Assembly (NCBI GenBank): GCA_902465155.1
Contig: CABQLY010000011.1
Span: 4,182 to 68,181 of the forward strand
Origin: an uncultured Oscillospiraceae bacterium
GTDB taxonomy: Bacteria > Bacillota > Clostridia > Oscillospirales > Acutalibacteraceae
Direction of reading: 5' to 3'
Length of the DNA stretch: 64,000 nt
Part shown: piece after piece, positions 41,252-52,200 of the stretch
Position numbering within the stretch: position 1 is the first letter of the stretch
Layout: every line of letters begins with the position of its first letter
Notes under the pieces: model-generated
The model's database searches: none
Told to the model about the DNA's origin: nothing
The model's input: the letters and a program-made list of their open reading frames with translations, nothing else
Translations under genes and position numbers: made by a program

Positions 41252-42654
41252 GCGCGGGGCAAAAATCGGCAACCTTTTACGCGGTTTACACGGCGCAGGT
41301 GCTGGGTGCGGCCAGTAAGCGGTTAGAACTGGTTTTAGAGCAGTATAAAACGCTGGAGGCCTTTTACCGCGCCACGCCGGAGGAATGTAGGCGGTTAGGG
41401 CTGTTAAGCAGCGCCCAATTGGCACGCAAAAAATCTTTGAGCGACGAAAATATTCTTGAAATTCTGCGCTATTGTGAATATAATAACATCAGGGTGTTAA
41501 CCCGCGAGAGCGCCGAGTTTATTTACCGCCTGCGGGCTATTGAGTTCCCGCCGCTGGTGCTTTACGCCCGCGGTAAACCGTTAAAGGATTTGCCGGCCGT
41601 TGGCATTGTTGGCACCCGCCACCCTACCGAGTTTGGCTGTAAATCGGCCTATTCGTTAGCGGCAAGGCTTAGCCTTTCGGGCTTTACGGTTGTTTCGGGC
41701 GGGGCCCTTGGGGTAGATACAATGGCGCACTACGGCGCCTTAAACGCCGGCGGCCAAACCGTTATGGTGTTGGGCTGCGGGCACGATAGCCGGTACCTAA
41801 CCGTTCAAAACCGGCTGCGCCGTAAGGCAGAGCAAAACGGCACCGTATTAAGCGAGCTGCCGCCAAAAACAATGCCCTCGCGCTACACCTTTCCTATTCG
41901 CAACCGCATAATTTCGGCCTTGAGCGACTGTGTTGCCGTGGTAGAGGCCGGGGAGCGCAGCGGCGCTTTAATTACGGCGGGCTACGCCATGGAGCAGGGG
42001 CGCGAGCTGTTTGCCGTTCCGGGGAATATTGGCGTTTCGCAGTATCAGGGCAGTAATGTGCTGATACGCGACGGTGCCATTCCCTTAATTTCGGCCGACG
42101 ATATTGTACAAACCTACGCTCCCGTTTACAACGAAATTCACCCTTCGGCCAAGCTGAGCCCGGCCATAAAGCAGGGCTATTACCGGGTAGAAAACGCCTA
42201 CCGCGCCTATTTAAGCTTTACCCCGCAGCGGGCCCAAAAGGGCGCGCCCCGTGGGGCTAAGCCCAACGCCCCTGCCGCGCAAAGCAGCCCCGAAAAGGCC
42301 AACCGCTTTGCCAATCCCGGCGGCGAGCAGGCAACCCCCTTGCCGCAAAAGGGCCCCGCAAACCCAAAAGGCCCCCAGCCGCCAAACGCTTTAAAGCAAG
42401 AAAAAAGCGCCCAGCCCCAAAACGGGCCCGCTTTAACGGCGCAGCCGGTAGGGCGCGTAGCGGTGCCGCCGGGCCTGTCGCACGCGGCGGGGGCAGTGCT
42501 TTCGGCCTTTCAAAACCGGGTGGAGCTAACAGATGTATTAGGCGAACGCGCCGGTGTAAAGGGCAGCGAGCTAATTATTGCGCTCAGCGAGCTGGAGCTT
42601 ATGGGCTGTATTCGCGCGGTTCCCGTTGGGCAGTACGAGCTGTTAGAACAATAA
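41248..42654 (+). CDS. dprA: DNA processing protein DprA
   Basis: A 468-residue DprA that loads RecA on incoming single-stranded DNA. The Rossmann core has VGIVGTRHPTEFG, VVSGGALGVDTMAHYGAL, MVLGCGHD, and the PSRYTFPIRNRIISALSD plus EAGERSGALITAGYA motifs. Before the core is a SAM/HhH-like N-terminal part. After it comes an unusually long Pro/Ala/Gln-rich linker (about 325-405), then a winged-helix domain of DML1 type. The linker accounts for the excess over the usual 290-370 residues. It starts inside the end of the methyltransferase gene. Confidence 0.93.
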   Translation: MSAGQKSATFYAVYTAQVLGAASKRLELVLEQYKTLEAFYRATPEECRRLGLLSSAQLARKKSLSDENILEILRYCEYNNIRVLTRESAEFIYRLRAIEFPPLVLYARGKPLKDLPAVGIVGTRHPTEFGCKSAYSLAARLSLSGFTVVSGGALGVDTMAHYGALNAGGQTVMVLGCGHDSRYLTVQNRLRRKAEQNGTVLSELPPKTMPSRYTFPIRNRIISALSDCVAVVEAGERSGALITAGYAMEQGRELFAVPGNIGVSQYQGSNVLIRDGAIPLISADDIVQTYAPVYNEIHPSAKLSPAIKQGYYRVENAYRAYLSFTPQRAQKGAPRGAKPNAPAAQSSPEKANRFANPGGEQATPLPQKGPANPKGPQPPNALKQEKSAQPQNGPALTAQPVGRVAVPPGLSHAAGAVLSAFQNRVELTDVLGERAGVKGSELIIALSELELMGCIRAVPVGQYELLEQ

Positions 42655-42751
42655 AGCCTTTTAAATTGCCTTATAATAAACATTAAGTTTTTTATGAATA
42701 GATTGTGCCGGCGGCGTGCGCCGGCCGTAAACCGAAAGGATGGTTATTGCT

Positions 42752-44899
42752 TTGTCCAAACTAATTATTGTAGAGTCCCCCTCTAAAATTAAAAGCATTA
42801 AAAAATATTTGGGCAGCGGGTATCAGGTCATGGCCTCTAAGGGTCATGTTCGCGACCTGCCAAAATCTAAAATCGGGGTAGATTTTGAGCACAATTTTGA
42901 GCCGAAATATATGAACATGGCCGATAAAAAAGAGGTTATTTCCGAGCTGCGCGCGGCCGCCAAAAAGGCCGACAAGGTTTACCTTGCCACCGACCCGGAC
43001 CGGGAGGGCGAGGCGATCTCTTGGCATTTGGCCCACCTTTTGGGGCTGGACCCGGCCGAAAAAAACCGCGTCTGCTTTAACGAAATTACCAAAAGCGGCG
43101 TAACCGCCGGTATGAAGCAGCCGCGCGCGTTAGATATGAACCTGGTAGACGCCCAGCAGGCGCGCCGGGTGTTAGACCGCATTGTGGGCTACGAGCTAAG
43201 CCCTTTTTTGTGGAAAAAGGTAAAGCGCGGGCTTTCGGCCGGTCGGGTGCAGTCGGTTGCGCTGCGCCTAATTGTAGATAGAGAGCGGGAGATTGAAGCC
43301 TTTAAGCCCGAGGAATATTGGACCGTTGACGGCACCTTTTTAAAGGGCGAAAAAGCCTTTACCGCTCATTTTTACGGCACAGCCGCCGGCAAAAAGCTGG
43401 CCTTACAAAACGGGGAACAAACAAGCAAGGTTGTAGCCGAGCTAAAAACCGCAGATTTTCGCGTTGCCACGGTTAAAGAAAAACAAAAAAGGGTGCAGCC
43501 GGCGCCCCCGTTTACAACCTCTACCCTGCAGCAGGAGGCCGCCCGTAAGCTTAATTTTACCGGCCAACGCACTATGATGGTTGCGCAGCAGCTGTACGAG
43601 GGCGTTGAGCTGGAGGGGCTTGGCGTTACGGGTTTAATTACCTACATGAGAACCGATTCTTTGCGCATTTCGGAGGAGGCCCGCGCCGCTGCCGCCAGCT
43701 ACATTACCGAAACCTACGGGCAAAATTACCTGCCCGAAAAACCGCGGTATTTTAAAAGCAAAGCCTCGGCGCAGGACGCGCACGAGGCCATTCGCCCTAC
43801 TATGATAGACCTTTCGCCCGAGCGGGTAAAGGGGGCGCTGAACCGCGATCAGCTTGCGCTGTACCGGTTAATTTGGTCCCGCTTTATTGCCAGCTTAATG
43901 GCGGTTAGTCTTTACGAGGTTACAACGGTTGAAATTGCCTCGCAAAACTATTTGTTTAAGGCCAGCGATACCAAGCAGGTGTTTAACGGCTACACCGTTT
44001 TGTACCAAGAGGGGCGGGATGATGATGAGGATGAAAAAACCGACGCGCTGCCGCCCCTTTCCGAGGGCGACGCCGTTGCCCCCAGGGACTTTGAACCCAA
44101 GCAGCATTTTACCCAGCCGCCCGCCCGTTACAGCGAGCCAACTTTAATTAAAGCGCTGGATGAAAACGGAATTGGCCGCCCCTCTACCTACGCACCAATT
44201 ATTAGCAACATTTTAAACCGTGCGTATATTGAGCGGCAGCAAAAGGCGCTGGTGCCTACGCCGCTGGGCAAGGTTATTACCGACCTAATGCAAGATTATT
44301 TTGAAAAAATTGTAGATGTTAAATTTACCGCCGGAATGGAAGAAAGTTTAGATAAGGTTGAAAAGGGTACCCTGCCCTGGAAAACCATTATTGCCGGATT
44401 TTACACCGACTTTGAAAACGACCTGCACGCGGCCGAAACCGCATTGGAGGGCAAACGCATTAAAGTTCCGGAGGTTGAAACCGACGAAAAATGCGAGCTT
44501 TGCGGCCGCAATTTAGTGGTGCGCAGCGGCCGGTTTGGCAAGTTTTTGGCCTGCCCCGGGTTCCCCGAGTGTTCGTTCACCAAACCGCTGCCCGAAAACG
44601 AGGTAAAAGAGCCTTGCCCCAAGTGCGGGGCCAAGCTGCTAAAGCGGCGCTCTAAAAAGGGTAAAACCTTTTACGCCTGCTCGGCTTATCCGGCGTGCGA
44701 TTTTGCCGCACCGGGTATTCCCACCGGGGAGGTTTGCCCCGAATGTGGCAGCTACCTGGTAAAGGGGCTGCGCGGCCGAACCTATTGCTTGAACGCCGAA
44801 TGCCCCACCCGTAAGGAGACGGCTAAAAAGGCCAAAGCAACCAAAGCCAAAGGGGCTGCCAAGGGCAAAAAAAGCAGCAAGGCAAGCACAAAAAAGTAA
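42752..44899 (+). CDS. topA: DNA topoisomerase I
   Basis: A type IA topoisomerase of about 715 residues that relaxes negative supercoils. It has the Toprim domain (LIIVESPSKIKSI, DPDREGEAISWHL), the active-site Tyr in GLITYMRTDS, and the GIGRPSTYA motif. Three C-terminal zinc ribbons of C-x2-C type follow from about residue 575, then a Lys/Ala-rich tail (KAKATKAKGAAKGKKSSK). The TTG at 42752 is the likely start because AAAGGATGG lies just before it and conserved sequence begins there; the ATG at 42740 is inside that ribosome site. dprA-topA-trmFO is a common order. Confidence 0.95.
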   Translation: MSKLIIVESPSKIKSIKKYLGSGYQVMASKGHVRDLPKSKIGVDFEHNFEPKYMNMADKKEVISELRAAAKKADKVYLATDPDREGEAISWHLAHLLGLDPAEKNRVCFNEITKSGVTAGMKQPRALDMNLVDAQQARRVLDRIVGYELSPFLWKKVKRGLSAGRVQSVALRLIVDREREIEAFKPEEYWTVDGTFLKGEKAFTAHFYGTAAGKKLALQNGEQTSKVVAELKTADFRVATVKEKQKRVQPAPPFTTSTLQQEAARKLNFTGQRTMMVAQQLYEGVELEGLGVTGLITYMRTDSLRISEEARAAAASYITETYGQNYLPEKPRYFKSKASAQDAHEAIRPTMIDLSPERVKGALNRDQLALYRLIWSRFIASLMAVSLYEVTTVEIASQNYLFKASDTKQVFNGYTVLYQEGRDDDEDEKTDALPPLSEGDAVAPRDFEPKQHFTQPPARYSEPTLIKALDENGIGRPSTYAPIISNILNRAYIERQQKALVPTPLGKVITDLMQDYFEKIVDVKFTAGMEESLDKVEKGTLPWKTIIAGFYTDFENDLHAAETALEGKRIKVPEVETDEKCELCGRNLVVRSGRFGKFLACPGFPECSFTKPLPENEVKEPCPKCGAKLLKRRSKKGKTFYACSAYPACDFAAPGIPTGEVCPECGSYLVKGLRGRTYCLNAECPTRKETAKKAKATKAKGAAKGKKSSKASTKK

Positions 44900-45022
44900 A
44901 GGAATAACGGCTGCGTGCGGCAGGTTAAGCCGCACGCGTTAGGCAAGGGTTAACCCCCCGCACGGCGTTTTAAGCCTGCCGTTTTAATAAAGCTCGGGCA
45001 GGCAGTGCCCGTTAGGTGAAGT

Positions 45023-46345
45023 ATGAATTTTAATATAACTGTAATTGGCGCGGGGCTGGCCGGGTGCGAGGCCGCCTGGGCCGCCGCAAACCGCGGGCTA
45101 AAGGTGCAGCTGCTGGAGATGAAGCCGGCGCAAAAAACCCCGGCCCACAAAAGCAATTTGTTTGCCGAGCTGGTTTGCTCTAACTCTTTAAAAGCGTTTC
45201 GCTTAGCCTCGGCCGCCGGGCTGCTAAAGGCCGAAATGCGGCTGCTTGGCAGCCTTTGCTTAACGGCGGCCGAAACCTGTACCGTACCGGCCGGCGGCGC
45301 GCTGGCGGTAGAACGCAACGCCTTTTCGGCCTATATTACCCAAAAAATTAAATCGCACCCAAACATAACGGTGCGGCAGCAAACGGTTACCAGCCTGCCG
45401 CAGCAGGGGGTTACGGTTGTGGCAACCGGCCCGTTAACCGAGGGCGCCTTAGCGGCCGACATTGCCCGCCTTACCGGGCAGGAGTACTTAAACTTTTACG
45501 ACGCCGCCGCCCCCATTGTTAGCTTTGAAAGCGTAGATATGGGTGAGGCTTTTTTTGCCAGCCGCTACGGCAAGGGCAACGGGGACGATTACATTAATTG
45601 CCCGCTGGATAAAGCGCAGTATACTGCCTTTCGGCAGGAGCTGGTTACCGCCGAGCGAGCCTTGTTGCACGATTTTGAAAAAAAGCGCGAAATTTACGAG
45701 GGCTGCATGCCAATAGAGGTGCTGGCTGCCCGGGGCGAGGACGCCATTCGCTTTGGCCCTATGAAGCCGGTTGGCCTTACCAACCCGGCTACCGGTCACC
45801 GACCCTGGGCCGTTTTGCAATTGCGGCGGGAGGACCCGGCCGGCAATATGTACAACTTAGTTGGTTTTCAAACAAACCTAAAATTTGGCGAGCAAAAGCG
45901 GGTATTTTCTATGATCCCCGCCCTAAAAAACGCCGAGTTTTTACGCTACGGCGTTATGCACCGCAACAGCTTTATTCAGTCGCCAAAGCTGTTGGCGCCA
46001 AACCTGGCGCTGCGGCAAAACGGCAATGTGTTTTTTGCCGGCCAGCTTTCGGGGGTTGAGGGGTATATGGAATCGGCAGCAAGCGGCATTTTGTGCGGTA
46101 TAAACGCCGCTGCCAAGGTGCTGGGCAAGCCGCCGCTTATTTTGCCGCAAAGCACTATGATCGGCGCGCTGCTGCATTACATTACCACCCCGCGCGAGGA
46201 CCGGTTTGAGCCTATGGGTGCCAATTTTGGCATTTTGCCAAAGCCGGCCGAGCGCATTAAAAATAAAACCGAACGGTATACCGTGGTGGCCGAACAGGCT
46301 TTAGCTGAATTAAAGCAGGCGCTGAAAGGAGAACAACTGGTATGA
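45023..46345 (+). CDS. trmFO: Methylenetetrahydrofolate-tRNA (uracil-54-C5)-methyltransferase TrmFO
   Basis: A 440-residue folate- and FAD-dependent enzyme that makes ribothymidine at position 54 of tRNA. It starts with the FAD motif VIGAGLAGCEAAW and has ELVCSNSLKAF with the conserved Cys, VATGPLTE, GMYN-type NMYNLVGFQTNLKFGEQKR, and FFAGQLSGVEGYMESAASG. Length is normal. TTAGGTGAAG precedes the ATG. It overlaps plsX by 4 bases. Confidence 0.95.
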   Translation: MNFNITVIGAGLAGCEAAWAAANRGLKVQLLEMKPAQKTPAHKSNLFAELVCSNSLKAFRLASAAGLLKAEMRLLGSLCLTAAETCTVPAGGALAVERNAFSAYITQKIKSHPNITVRQQTVTSLPQQGVTVVATGPLTEGALAADIARLTGQEYLNFYDAAAPIVSFESVDMGEAFFASRYGKGNGDDYINCPLDKAQYTAFRQELVTAERALLHDFEKKREIYEGCMPIEVLAARGEDAIRFGPMKPVGLTNPATGHRPWAVLQLRREDPAGNMYNLVGFQTNLKFGEQKRVFSMIPALKNAEFLRYGVMHRNSFIQSPKLLAPNLALRQNGNVFFAGQLSGVEGYMESAASGILCGINAAAKVLGKPPLILPQSTMIGALLHYITTPREDRFEPMGANFGILPKPAERIKNKTERYTVVAEQALAELKQALKGEQLV

Positions 46346-47355
46346 AAATTATTGTAGACGCTTTTGGTGGAGATCACGCACCGCTGGCCATATTACAAGG
46401 GGCCGAGCTTGCGGTGAAGGAATACGGTGTGGAAATTCTTTTGGCAGGGTCGGAGCAAAAAATTAAGCAATGCGCGGCGCAAAACGGGGTAGATTTAACC
46501 AACATGACCATTTTACCGGCCGAGGAGGTTATTTCTATGCACGACGACCCCACCGCCGTTGTAAAAACCAAAAAGCAAAGCTCTATGGCCGTGGGCCTGC
46601 GCGCCCTGGCCGAGGGGGAGGGCGACGCCTTTGTAAGCGCCGGCAGCACCGGTGCGCTGGTGGTAGGCGGCTCTATGCTGGTTAAGCGCATTAAAGGGGT
46701 AAAGCGGGTGGCGCTGGCCTCGGTTATTCCGGGCAAAAACAACCGCTTTTTAATGCTGGATATTGGCGCCAACGCCGAGTGCCGGCCCGAAATGCTGCAG
46801 CAGTTTGGCATTATGGGCAGCATTTACGCCAAGCAGGTTTTAGGGCTTAAAAACCCCACTGTTGGCTTGTTAAATATTGGGGCCGAGGAAACCAAGGGCA
46901 CCGAAATGCACCGCGAGGCCTACCGCCTGCTGCAGCAGGCCCCGGTAAACTTTAAAGGCAATGTAGAATCCCGCGAGCTGCCGTTGGGGAATACCGATGT
47001 AGTGGTATCCGACGGGTTTACCGGCAACATTGCCCTAAAGCTTATAGAGGGCGTTAGCGGCACCATGTTTTCTATGATTAAAAGTGTGCTGAAAAAAAGC
47101 GTGCTTACAAAATTCGCCGCTTTGCTGCTTAAAAAGGGATTGTACGAAATGAAGGCAAAGTCCGATTACACCGAGGTGGGCGGCGCCCCGCTGCTGGGCA
47201 CCCGCAAGCCGGTAATTAAGGCGCACGGCTCCTCTAACGCGCAGGCCATTAAAAATGCCATTCGCGTGGCGGCAACCTTTGCCGAAAAAAATGTTATTGG
47301 CCAAATTTCGGGGGACCTTGCAACGCTGGCAGACCCGGCCGGAGAGGAAGCTTAA
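46342..47355 (+). CDS. plsX: Phosphate acyltransferase PlsX
   Basis: A 337-residue enzyme that makes acyl phosphate from acyl-ACP for phospholipid synthesis. Typical segments are VDAFGGDHAPLAILQGA, HDDPTAVVKTKKQSSMAVGL, SAGSTGALVVGG, DIGANAECRPEMLQQF and VSDGFTGNIALKLIEG. AAAGGAG lies before the ATG, which overlaps the trmFO stop. The acpP gene that usually stands between plsX and rnc is missing; rnc begins 6 bases after the plsX stop. Confidence 0.95.
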   Translation: MKIIVDAFGGDHAPLAILQGAELAVKEYGVEILLAGSEQKIKQCAAQNGVDLTNMTILPAEEVISMHDDPTAVVKTKKQSSMAVGLRALAEGEGDAFVSAGSTGALVVGGSMLVKRIKGVKRVALASVIPGKNNRFLMLDIGANAECRPEMLQQFGIMGSIYAKQVLGLKNPTVGLLNIGAEETKGTEMHREAYRLLQQAPVNFKGNVESRELPLGNTDVVVSDGFTGNIALKLIEGVSGTMFSMIKSVLKKSVLTKFAALLLKKGLYEMKAKSDYTEVGGAPLLGTRKPVIKAHGSSNAQAIKNAIRVAATFAEKNVIGQISGDLATLADPAGEEA

Positions 47356-47361
47356 AAGCCC

Positions 47362-48039
47362 ATGGAAGCGTTTGAAAAAATTTTAAACTACACCTTTAAA
47401 AACAAAGAGCTGTTAGAAACCGCGCTAACCCACTCTTCCTACGCTAATGAGCAGCGGGGAGGCGCTGTGTGCAACGAGCGGCTGGAATTTTTGGGCGACT
47501 CGGTGCTTTCGATTATTGTTTCAGATTATTTATACAACAACTTTTCCCTGCCGGAGGGGCGGCTAACAAAACTGCGTGCCTCTTTGGTGTGCGAAAAAAC
47601 GCTGTGCCGGTTTTCCCGCAGCTTGCAGGTGGGGCAGTTTTTAAAATTAGGACGCGGCGAGCGCGCCACCGGCGGCGCGGACAGAGATTCGCTGCTGGCC
47701 GACGCGTTTGAGGCCATTTTGGCCGCCATTTACTTAGACGGCGGCATGGAGCCGGCCAAAAAGCATGTCATGCGTTTTGTGCTGGAGGAGCTGCGCCACA
47801 TGGAGCACGAAAATTTTAAAGACTACAAAACCGAGCTGCAAGAGGTTATTCAACGCAACCCGGAGGAAAATTTGCACTATGTGCTAACCGGGCAATCCGG
47901 CCCCGACCACAACAAGCAATTTACGGTAGAGGTTCGGCTCAACTCTAATGTTATTGGCGTTGGCACCGGGCACAGTAAAAAGGCGGCCGAACAGGCTGCG
48001 GCTTGTAAGGCACTGGAGCTTATGGGGATTCGGATATGA
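47362..48039 (+). CDS. rnc: Ribonuclease III
   Basis: A 225-residue double-strand-specific RNase acting on rRNA and mRNA. The catalytic domain shows ALTHSSYANE and the NERLEFLGDSVLSIIVSDYL signature, and DAFEAILAAIYLDGG supplies the second metal-binding region. The double-stranded RNA-binding domain covers about 155-222 (DYKTELQEVIQ, GTGHSKKAAEQAAACKAL). It begins 6 bases after plsX and overlaps the radical SAM gene by 4 bases. Confidence 0.96.
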   Translation: MEAFEKILNYTFKNKELLETALTHSSYANEQRGGAVCNERLEFLGDSVLSIIVSDYLYNNFSLPEGRLTKLRASLVCEKTLCRFSRSLQVGQFLKLGRGERATGGADRDSLLADAFEAILAAIYLDGGMEPAKKHVMRFVLEELRHMEHENFKDYKTELQEVIQRNPEENLHYVLTGQSGPDHNKQFTVEVRLNSNVIGVGTGHSKKAAEQAAACKALELMGIRI

Positions 48040-49034
48040 GCGGCCGGCACGCCAATATTTCTATATTTGTTCCGCATATAGGCTGCACTTACCGGTGCAG
48101 CTTTTGCAATCAATACGCCATTACGGCCCAAACCGGCCGCCCCGAGCCAAGCCAGGTGGCCGCCGCCGTTCGGGCAGCCCAAAAAAGCCCGCATTACAAC
48201 CCCAAAACAACCGAGCTGGCCTTTTTTGGCGGCAGCTTTACAGCCATTGAGCCTAATTATATGCAAAGCCTGCTGGCAGCGGCTCAGCAGCCGCTAAAAA
48301 ACGGGGAAATTTGCGGCATACGCCTTTCTACACGGCCGGACGCCGTGCCCGAATCTACCCTGGCGCTGTTAAAACACTACGGCGTTACAGCTATTGAGCT
48401 GGGCTGCCAAAGCCTGCAAAACCGGGTGTTGCAGTTAAATCACCGCGGTCACACGGCCGAAGATACCGTTATGGCCGCCAAAAGGGTGAAAGATTTTGGG
48501 TTTGAACTTGGCCTGCAAATGATGACCGGATTGTACGGCGACACCGACGAAGGCGCGCTGGATACCGCGCAAAAAATTGTGGCGCTAAGCCCTAAAACCG
48601 TGCGTATTTACCCGGCGCTGGTGTTAAAAAACACCCTGCTTGCAAAGCTTTTGCAAAGCGGCGCCTACCAGCCCCAAAGCTTAGAGCAGGCCGTTGCGCT
48701 TACGGCGCAGCTGCTGCAGCTTTTTGAGCAAAACGGCATTACGGTTATTCGCACCGGGCTGCACACGGTAGAAAAGGGCAGCCTGTTGGCCGGTCCGTGG
48801 CACCCTGCGTTTGGCGAGCTTTGCGCCGCAAGGGTAATGCGGCAAAAGGTGCTGCGGCTGCTGCAAGCACAGAATATTGCGCCGGGCAATGTTACTGTTA
48901 CGGTGCCGGTTGGCAGCCTTTCTAAAATGCTGGGCCAACGGAAAGAGAATATTGAATTTTTTAGGCAAATGGGTTATAATGTTTTTGTGTTGGAAAAACC
49001 AAACAGCAAATTTTTAGTTGCGCCGGGCCGGTAG
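48036..49034 (+). CDS. ELP3-like radical SAM protein
   Basis: A 332-residue radical SAM protein. The [4Fe-4S] motif is C-x3-C-x2-C in GCTYRCSFCNQY (about residues 19-26). FFGGSFTAI and STRPDAVPE follow, and IELGCQSLQNRVL is shared with the ELP3/HemN-like group. It lacks a GNAT acetyltransferase domain. Genes of this kind commonly stand between rnc and smc in Clostridia, but the substrate is not known to me. It starts within the end of rnc. The 222-base gap after it contains short GTTTAAGCT-type repeats and no gene. Confidence 0.87.
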   Translation: MSGRHANISIFVPHIGCTYRCSFCNQYAITAQTGRPEPSQVAAAVRAAQKSPHYNPKTTELAFFGGSFTAIEPNYMQSLLAAAQQPLKNGEICGIRLSTRPDAVPESTLALLKHYGVTAIELGCQSLQNRVLQLNHRGHTAEDTVMAAKRVKDFGFELGLQMMTGLYGDTDEGALDTAQKIVALSPKTVRIYPALVLKNTLLAKLLQSGAYQPQSLEQAVALTAQLLQLFEQNGITVIRTGLHTVEKGSLLAGPWHPAFGELCAARVMRQKVLRLLQAQNIAPGNVTVTVPVGSLSKMLGQRKENIEFFRQMGYNVFVLEKPNSKFLVAPGR

Positions 49035-49256
49035 CCCTTGCCGGCGGCGGCAGACCATTTTGGTCGGCTTGTGCCGGCAGCGGTTTAACGGCAGCAAAAT
49101 AAGCTTACACAGTTTAAGCTCGCACGGTTTAAGCTTGCCGAATTGTTAAAGCACGCCGGGCTATTAAGATTTACCGGGCTGCTGTGGCCCTGGAACTGCG
49201 CTTACCGGGCCTAACTGCACGGCAAATACATATTAATTGTTCAAGGAGAAATAACG

Positions 49257-52200
49257 GTGCTCATAAAATCAATAGATATTTTAGGGTTTAAATCTTTTGC
49301 AGATAAAACCACCTTAAAATTCGGCCATGGGCTTACCGCAGTGGTTGGGCCTAACGGCAGCGGAAAAAGTAATGTTTCAGACGCGGTGCGTTGGGTATTG
49401 GGCGAGCAATCTACCAAAAATTTGCGCGGTAACAGCATGGAGGATGTTATTTTTAACGGCACCTCTACCCGCAAGCCGCACGGCTATTGCGAGGTTACCA
49501 TTTATTTTGACAACCACGACCGCAGCTTGAACTACAATGAGGATGAGGTTTCGGTTACCCGGCGGTACTACCGTTCGCACGAAAGCGAGTACCGCATTAA
49601 CGGCAACACGGTTCGCCTGCGGGATATTAACGAATTGTTTATGGATACCGGCCTGGGGCGGGACGGTTATTCTATGATTGGGCAGGGCAAGGTTGACGCC
49701 ATTGTTAGCTCTAAATCTAACGAGCGGCGCGATATTTTTGAGGAGGCCTCGGGCATTTCACGCTACCGCTACCGTAAAATTGACGCGGAGCGCCGCCTGC
49801 ACGCGGCCGATGAAAACCTGCTGCGGCTGAATGACATTATGCAGGAGCTGAAAAGCCGGGTTGGCCCGCTAAAGGAGCAAAGCGCCAAGGCCGAGCGGTT
49901 TTTGGCGCTGGCTGCCGTTAAAAAGGATTTAGAAATTGGCCTGTGGCTAAAAACGCTGGCCGAATCGAAAGAGGCGTTTCGCAATCAGGAAAGCAAAATT
50001 GCCATTGCAACCGGCCAATACGCCGAAATAGAGCGCCAGCTGGCCGATTACGACCAAACCACCCTGCAAAACAGCGCCGAGTTTGCCAAGGCTACGGCAG
50101 ATATTGACCGCACGCGGGACGAAATTGCCGCGCTGGAGGAGGAGTTGGTTCGCACCGACGGGCAAATAGAGGTTATTAAAACCAACATTGCGCACCACCA
50201 CCAAAACGTGGAGCGGCTGAATAACGAAAAAGCCGAGCTGCTGCAATCCAGCGGTTCTAACGCCGAGCTGCTTACCGCTAAAAACGCGGCCATAGCGGCA
50301 CTGGAGCAAAAGCTTGCCTTGCTGCAAAGCAAAACCGAAAAGCTAAGCGCCGAGCTTACCGGGTTAATTTCCGGCAGCGAAAGCGTTTCCAGAAAAATGG
50401 AGGAATTGGCGCTGCAGCTAAATGTAGTGTCCGACGCCGCCTCAAAGCTTAAGGTGCAAAGCGTTACGGCCGAAACCTCGGCCGCCGAGCTGCAAAGCCG
50501 CAGCCAAAGCCTGCAAAAAACGCTTGGCCAAAAGCAGCAGGAAAAACAGCGCCTGAGCGCCGAAATGGCCGAGCTGGAAAAAGACCGCACCCGCTGCGAG
50601 GAGCAGTTAAACTCCGAGCAAAATACCCTTACCGGGTACGAGCTGCGGCTAAATTCCCGCAAGAATGCGGCCGACGCCGAAAAGCAGGAGCTGGATCGCC
50701 TAACCTTAGATATTGGCGAGCAGCAGCGCCGCGCTAAAATTTTAGAGGATCTGCAGCACAGCATGGAGGGCTACCAGTATTCGGTAAAGGCCTGCATGGC
50801 TCAGGCCGAAAAGGGGCTGCTGCACGGTGTTTACGGCCCGGTTTCTACCCTTATTCGGGTGCCGGGGGAGTACACCGTTGCGGTAGAGGTGGCGCTGGGT
50901 GCCGCCGCGCAGAATATTGTGGTGCAGTCTGAGGCCGACGCCAAACAGGCCATTCGCTTTTTAAAAACCAACAACAAGGGCCGGGCAACCTTTTTGCCGG
51001 TTGGCACCATTCGCGCCCGCGTGTTGGAGGAAAAAATCAACACCGAGCAGTACGGCTTTGTTGGCATTGCCAGCGAGCTAATTGATTATGACGAAAAATT
51101 TTCGCCAATTATGCAGTGGCTGTTGGGCCGCACGGTAATTGCCGAGGACTTAGACAGTGCCGCCGTTATTGCCAAAAAGTACGGCTACCGTTTTAAGGTT
51201 GTTACGCTGGACGGCCAGGTGTTAAACCCGGGCGGCTCGTTAACCGGCGGCTCCTTAGGCAAAAACAGCGGGCTGCTTAGCCGCCAAAACGAAATTGAGC
51301 GGCTAAAAAAATCGGCCGAAAGGCTTGCGCAAACGCTAAAACAAAAGCAGACCCTTTTTGAGCAAACAAAGCAGGCCCTTGCAGCCTGCGAGGCCGATGT
51401 TTTAGCGGCACGGGCTGCCGTAACAACCGCGTCGGAGGATAAAATTCGCGTTTTGGGCGAAATTCGGCGTGTTTCGCAGCTGTTGGCCGCCGCGCAGGTA
51501 GAGCTTGCCGCTTTGGAAAAGGAGCAGCAAACCGCCGGTGAGCGGCTGCTTGCCTACCAAAATACGCAAAGCAATTGCGATGCCGAATTAAAAAAGCTGG
51601 CCGAGCAAGAGGGGCAGCTAAAGGCCGAGATGGAGCAGGTTTCCAACGGGCGGGACGAAACTGCCGCCAAGCGCGAGGCCTTAACTGAGCAGCTAACGGC
51701 CCTGCGGTTAGAGCAGGCCGGCCTGCAAAAGGATATTGCCTTAGAGCGCTCGGCCGTGGCGGGGTTAGAGCAATCGGCCCAAAGCCGGGGCGAAAAGGCT
51801 GCGCAAATTGAAAGCGAGGCCGCCGCTTTGGCGCAAACGGTTGCCGGCTTAGAGCAGGCCACCCAGGCGGCCGAGGCGCAAAAGCAAAAAATTAACGCCG
51901 AAATTTTGCAAAAGCGGCAGCAAAGCGAGCAGCTTTTGCAGCAGCGCACCGAAATAGAGGCCGCCTCTACCCGGCTGCGCCAGCAGGAAAAGGACAAAAC
52001 CCTGCAGCGCGAAAAAATTAACGGCGAGTTAGAACGCCTGCGTGCGAAAAAGGACGCCATGCAGGAGGAGTTTGACGGCATTATTAAGCGGCTGTACGAC
52101 GAATACGAATTAACCCGTACCGAAGCCGAAAACATGAACATTGTTATTGAAAACGCCTTTGAGGCCAAAAAACAGCTGGCCGAAACCAAAAGCAAAATTA

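Noticed and set aside
51554..52195. 213-codon Ser/Cys-rich minus-strand frame opposite smc
   Set aside because: Its composition mirrors the coiled-coil codons of SMC, and it has no start signal.
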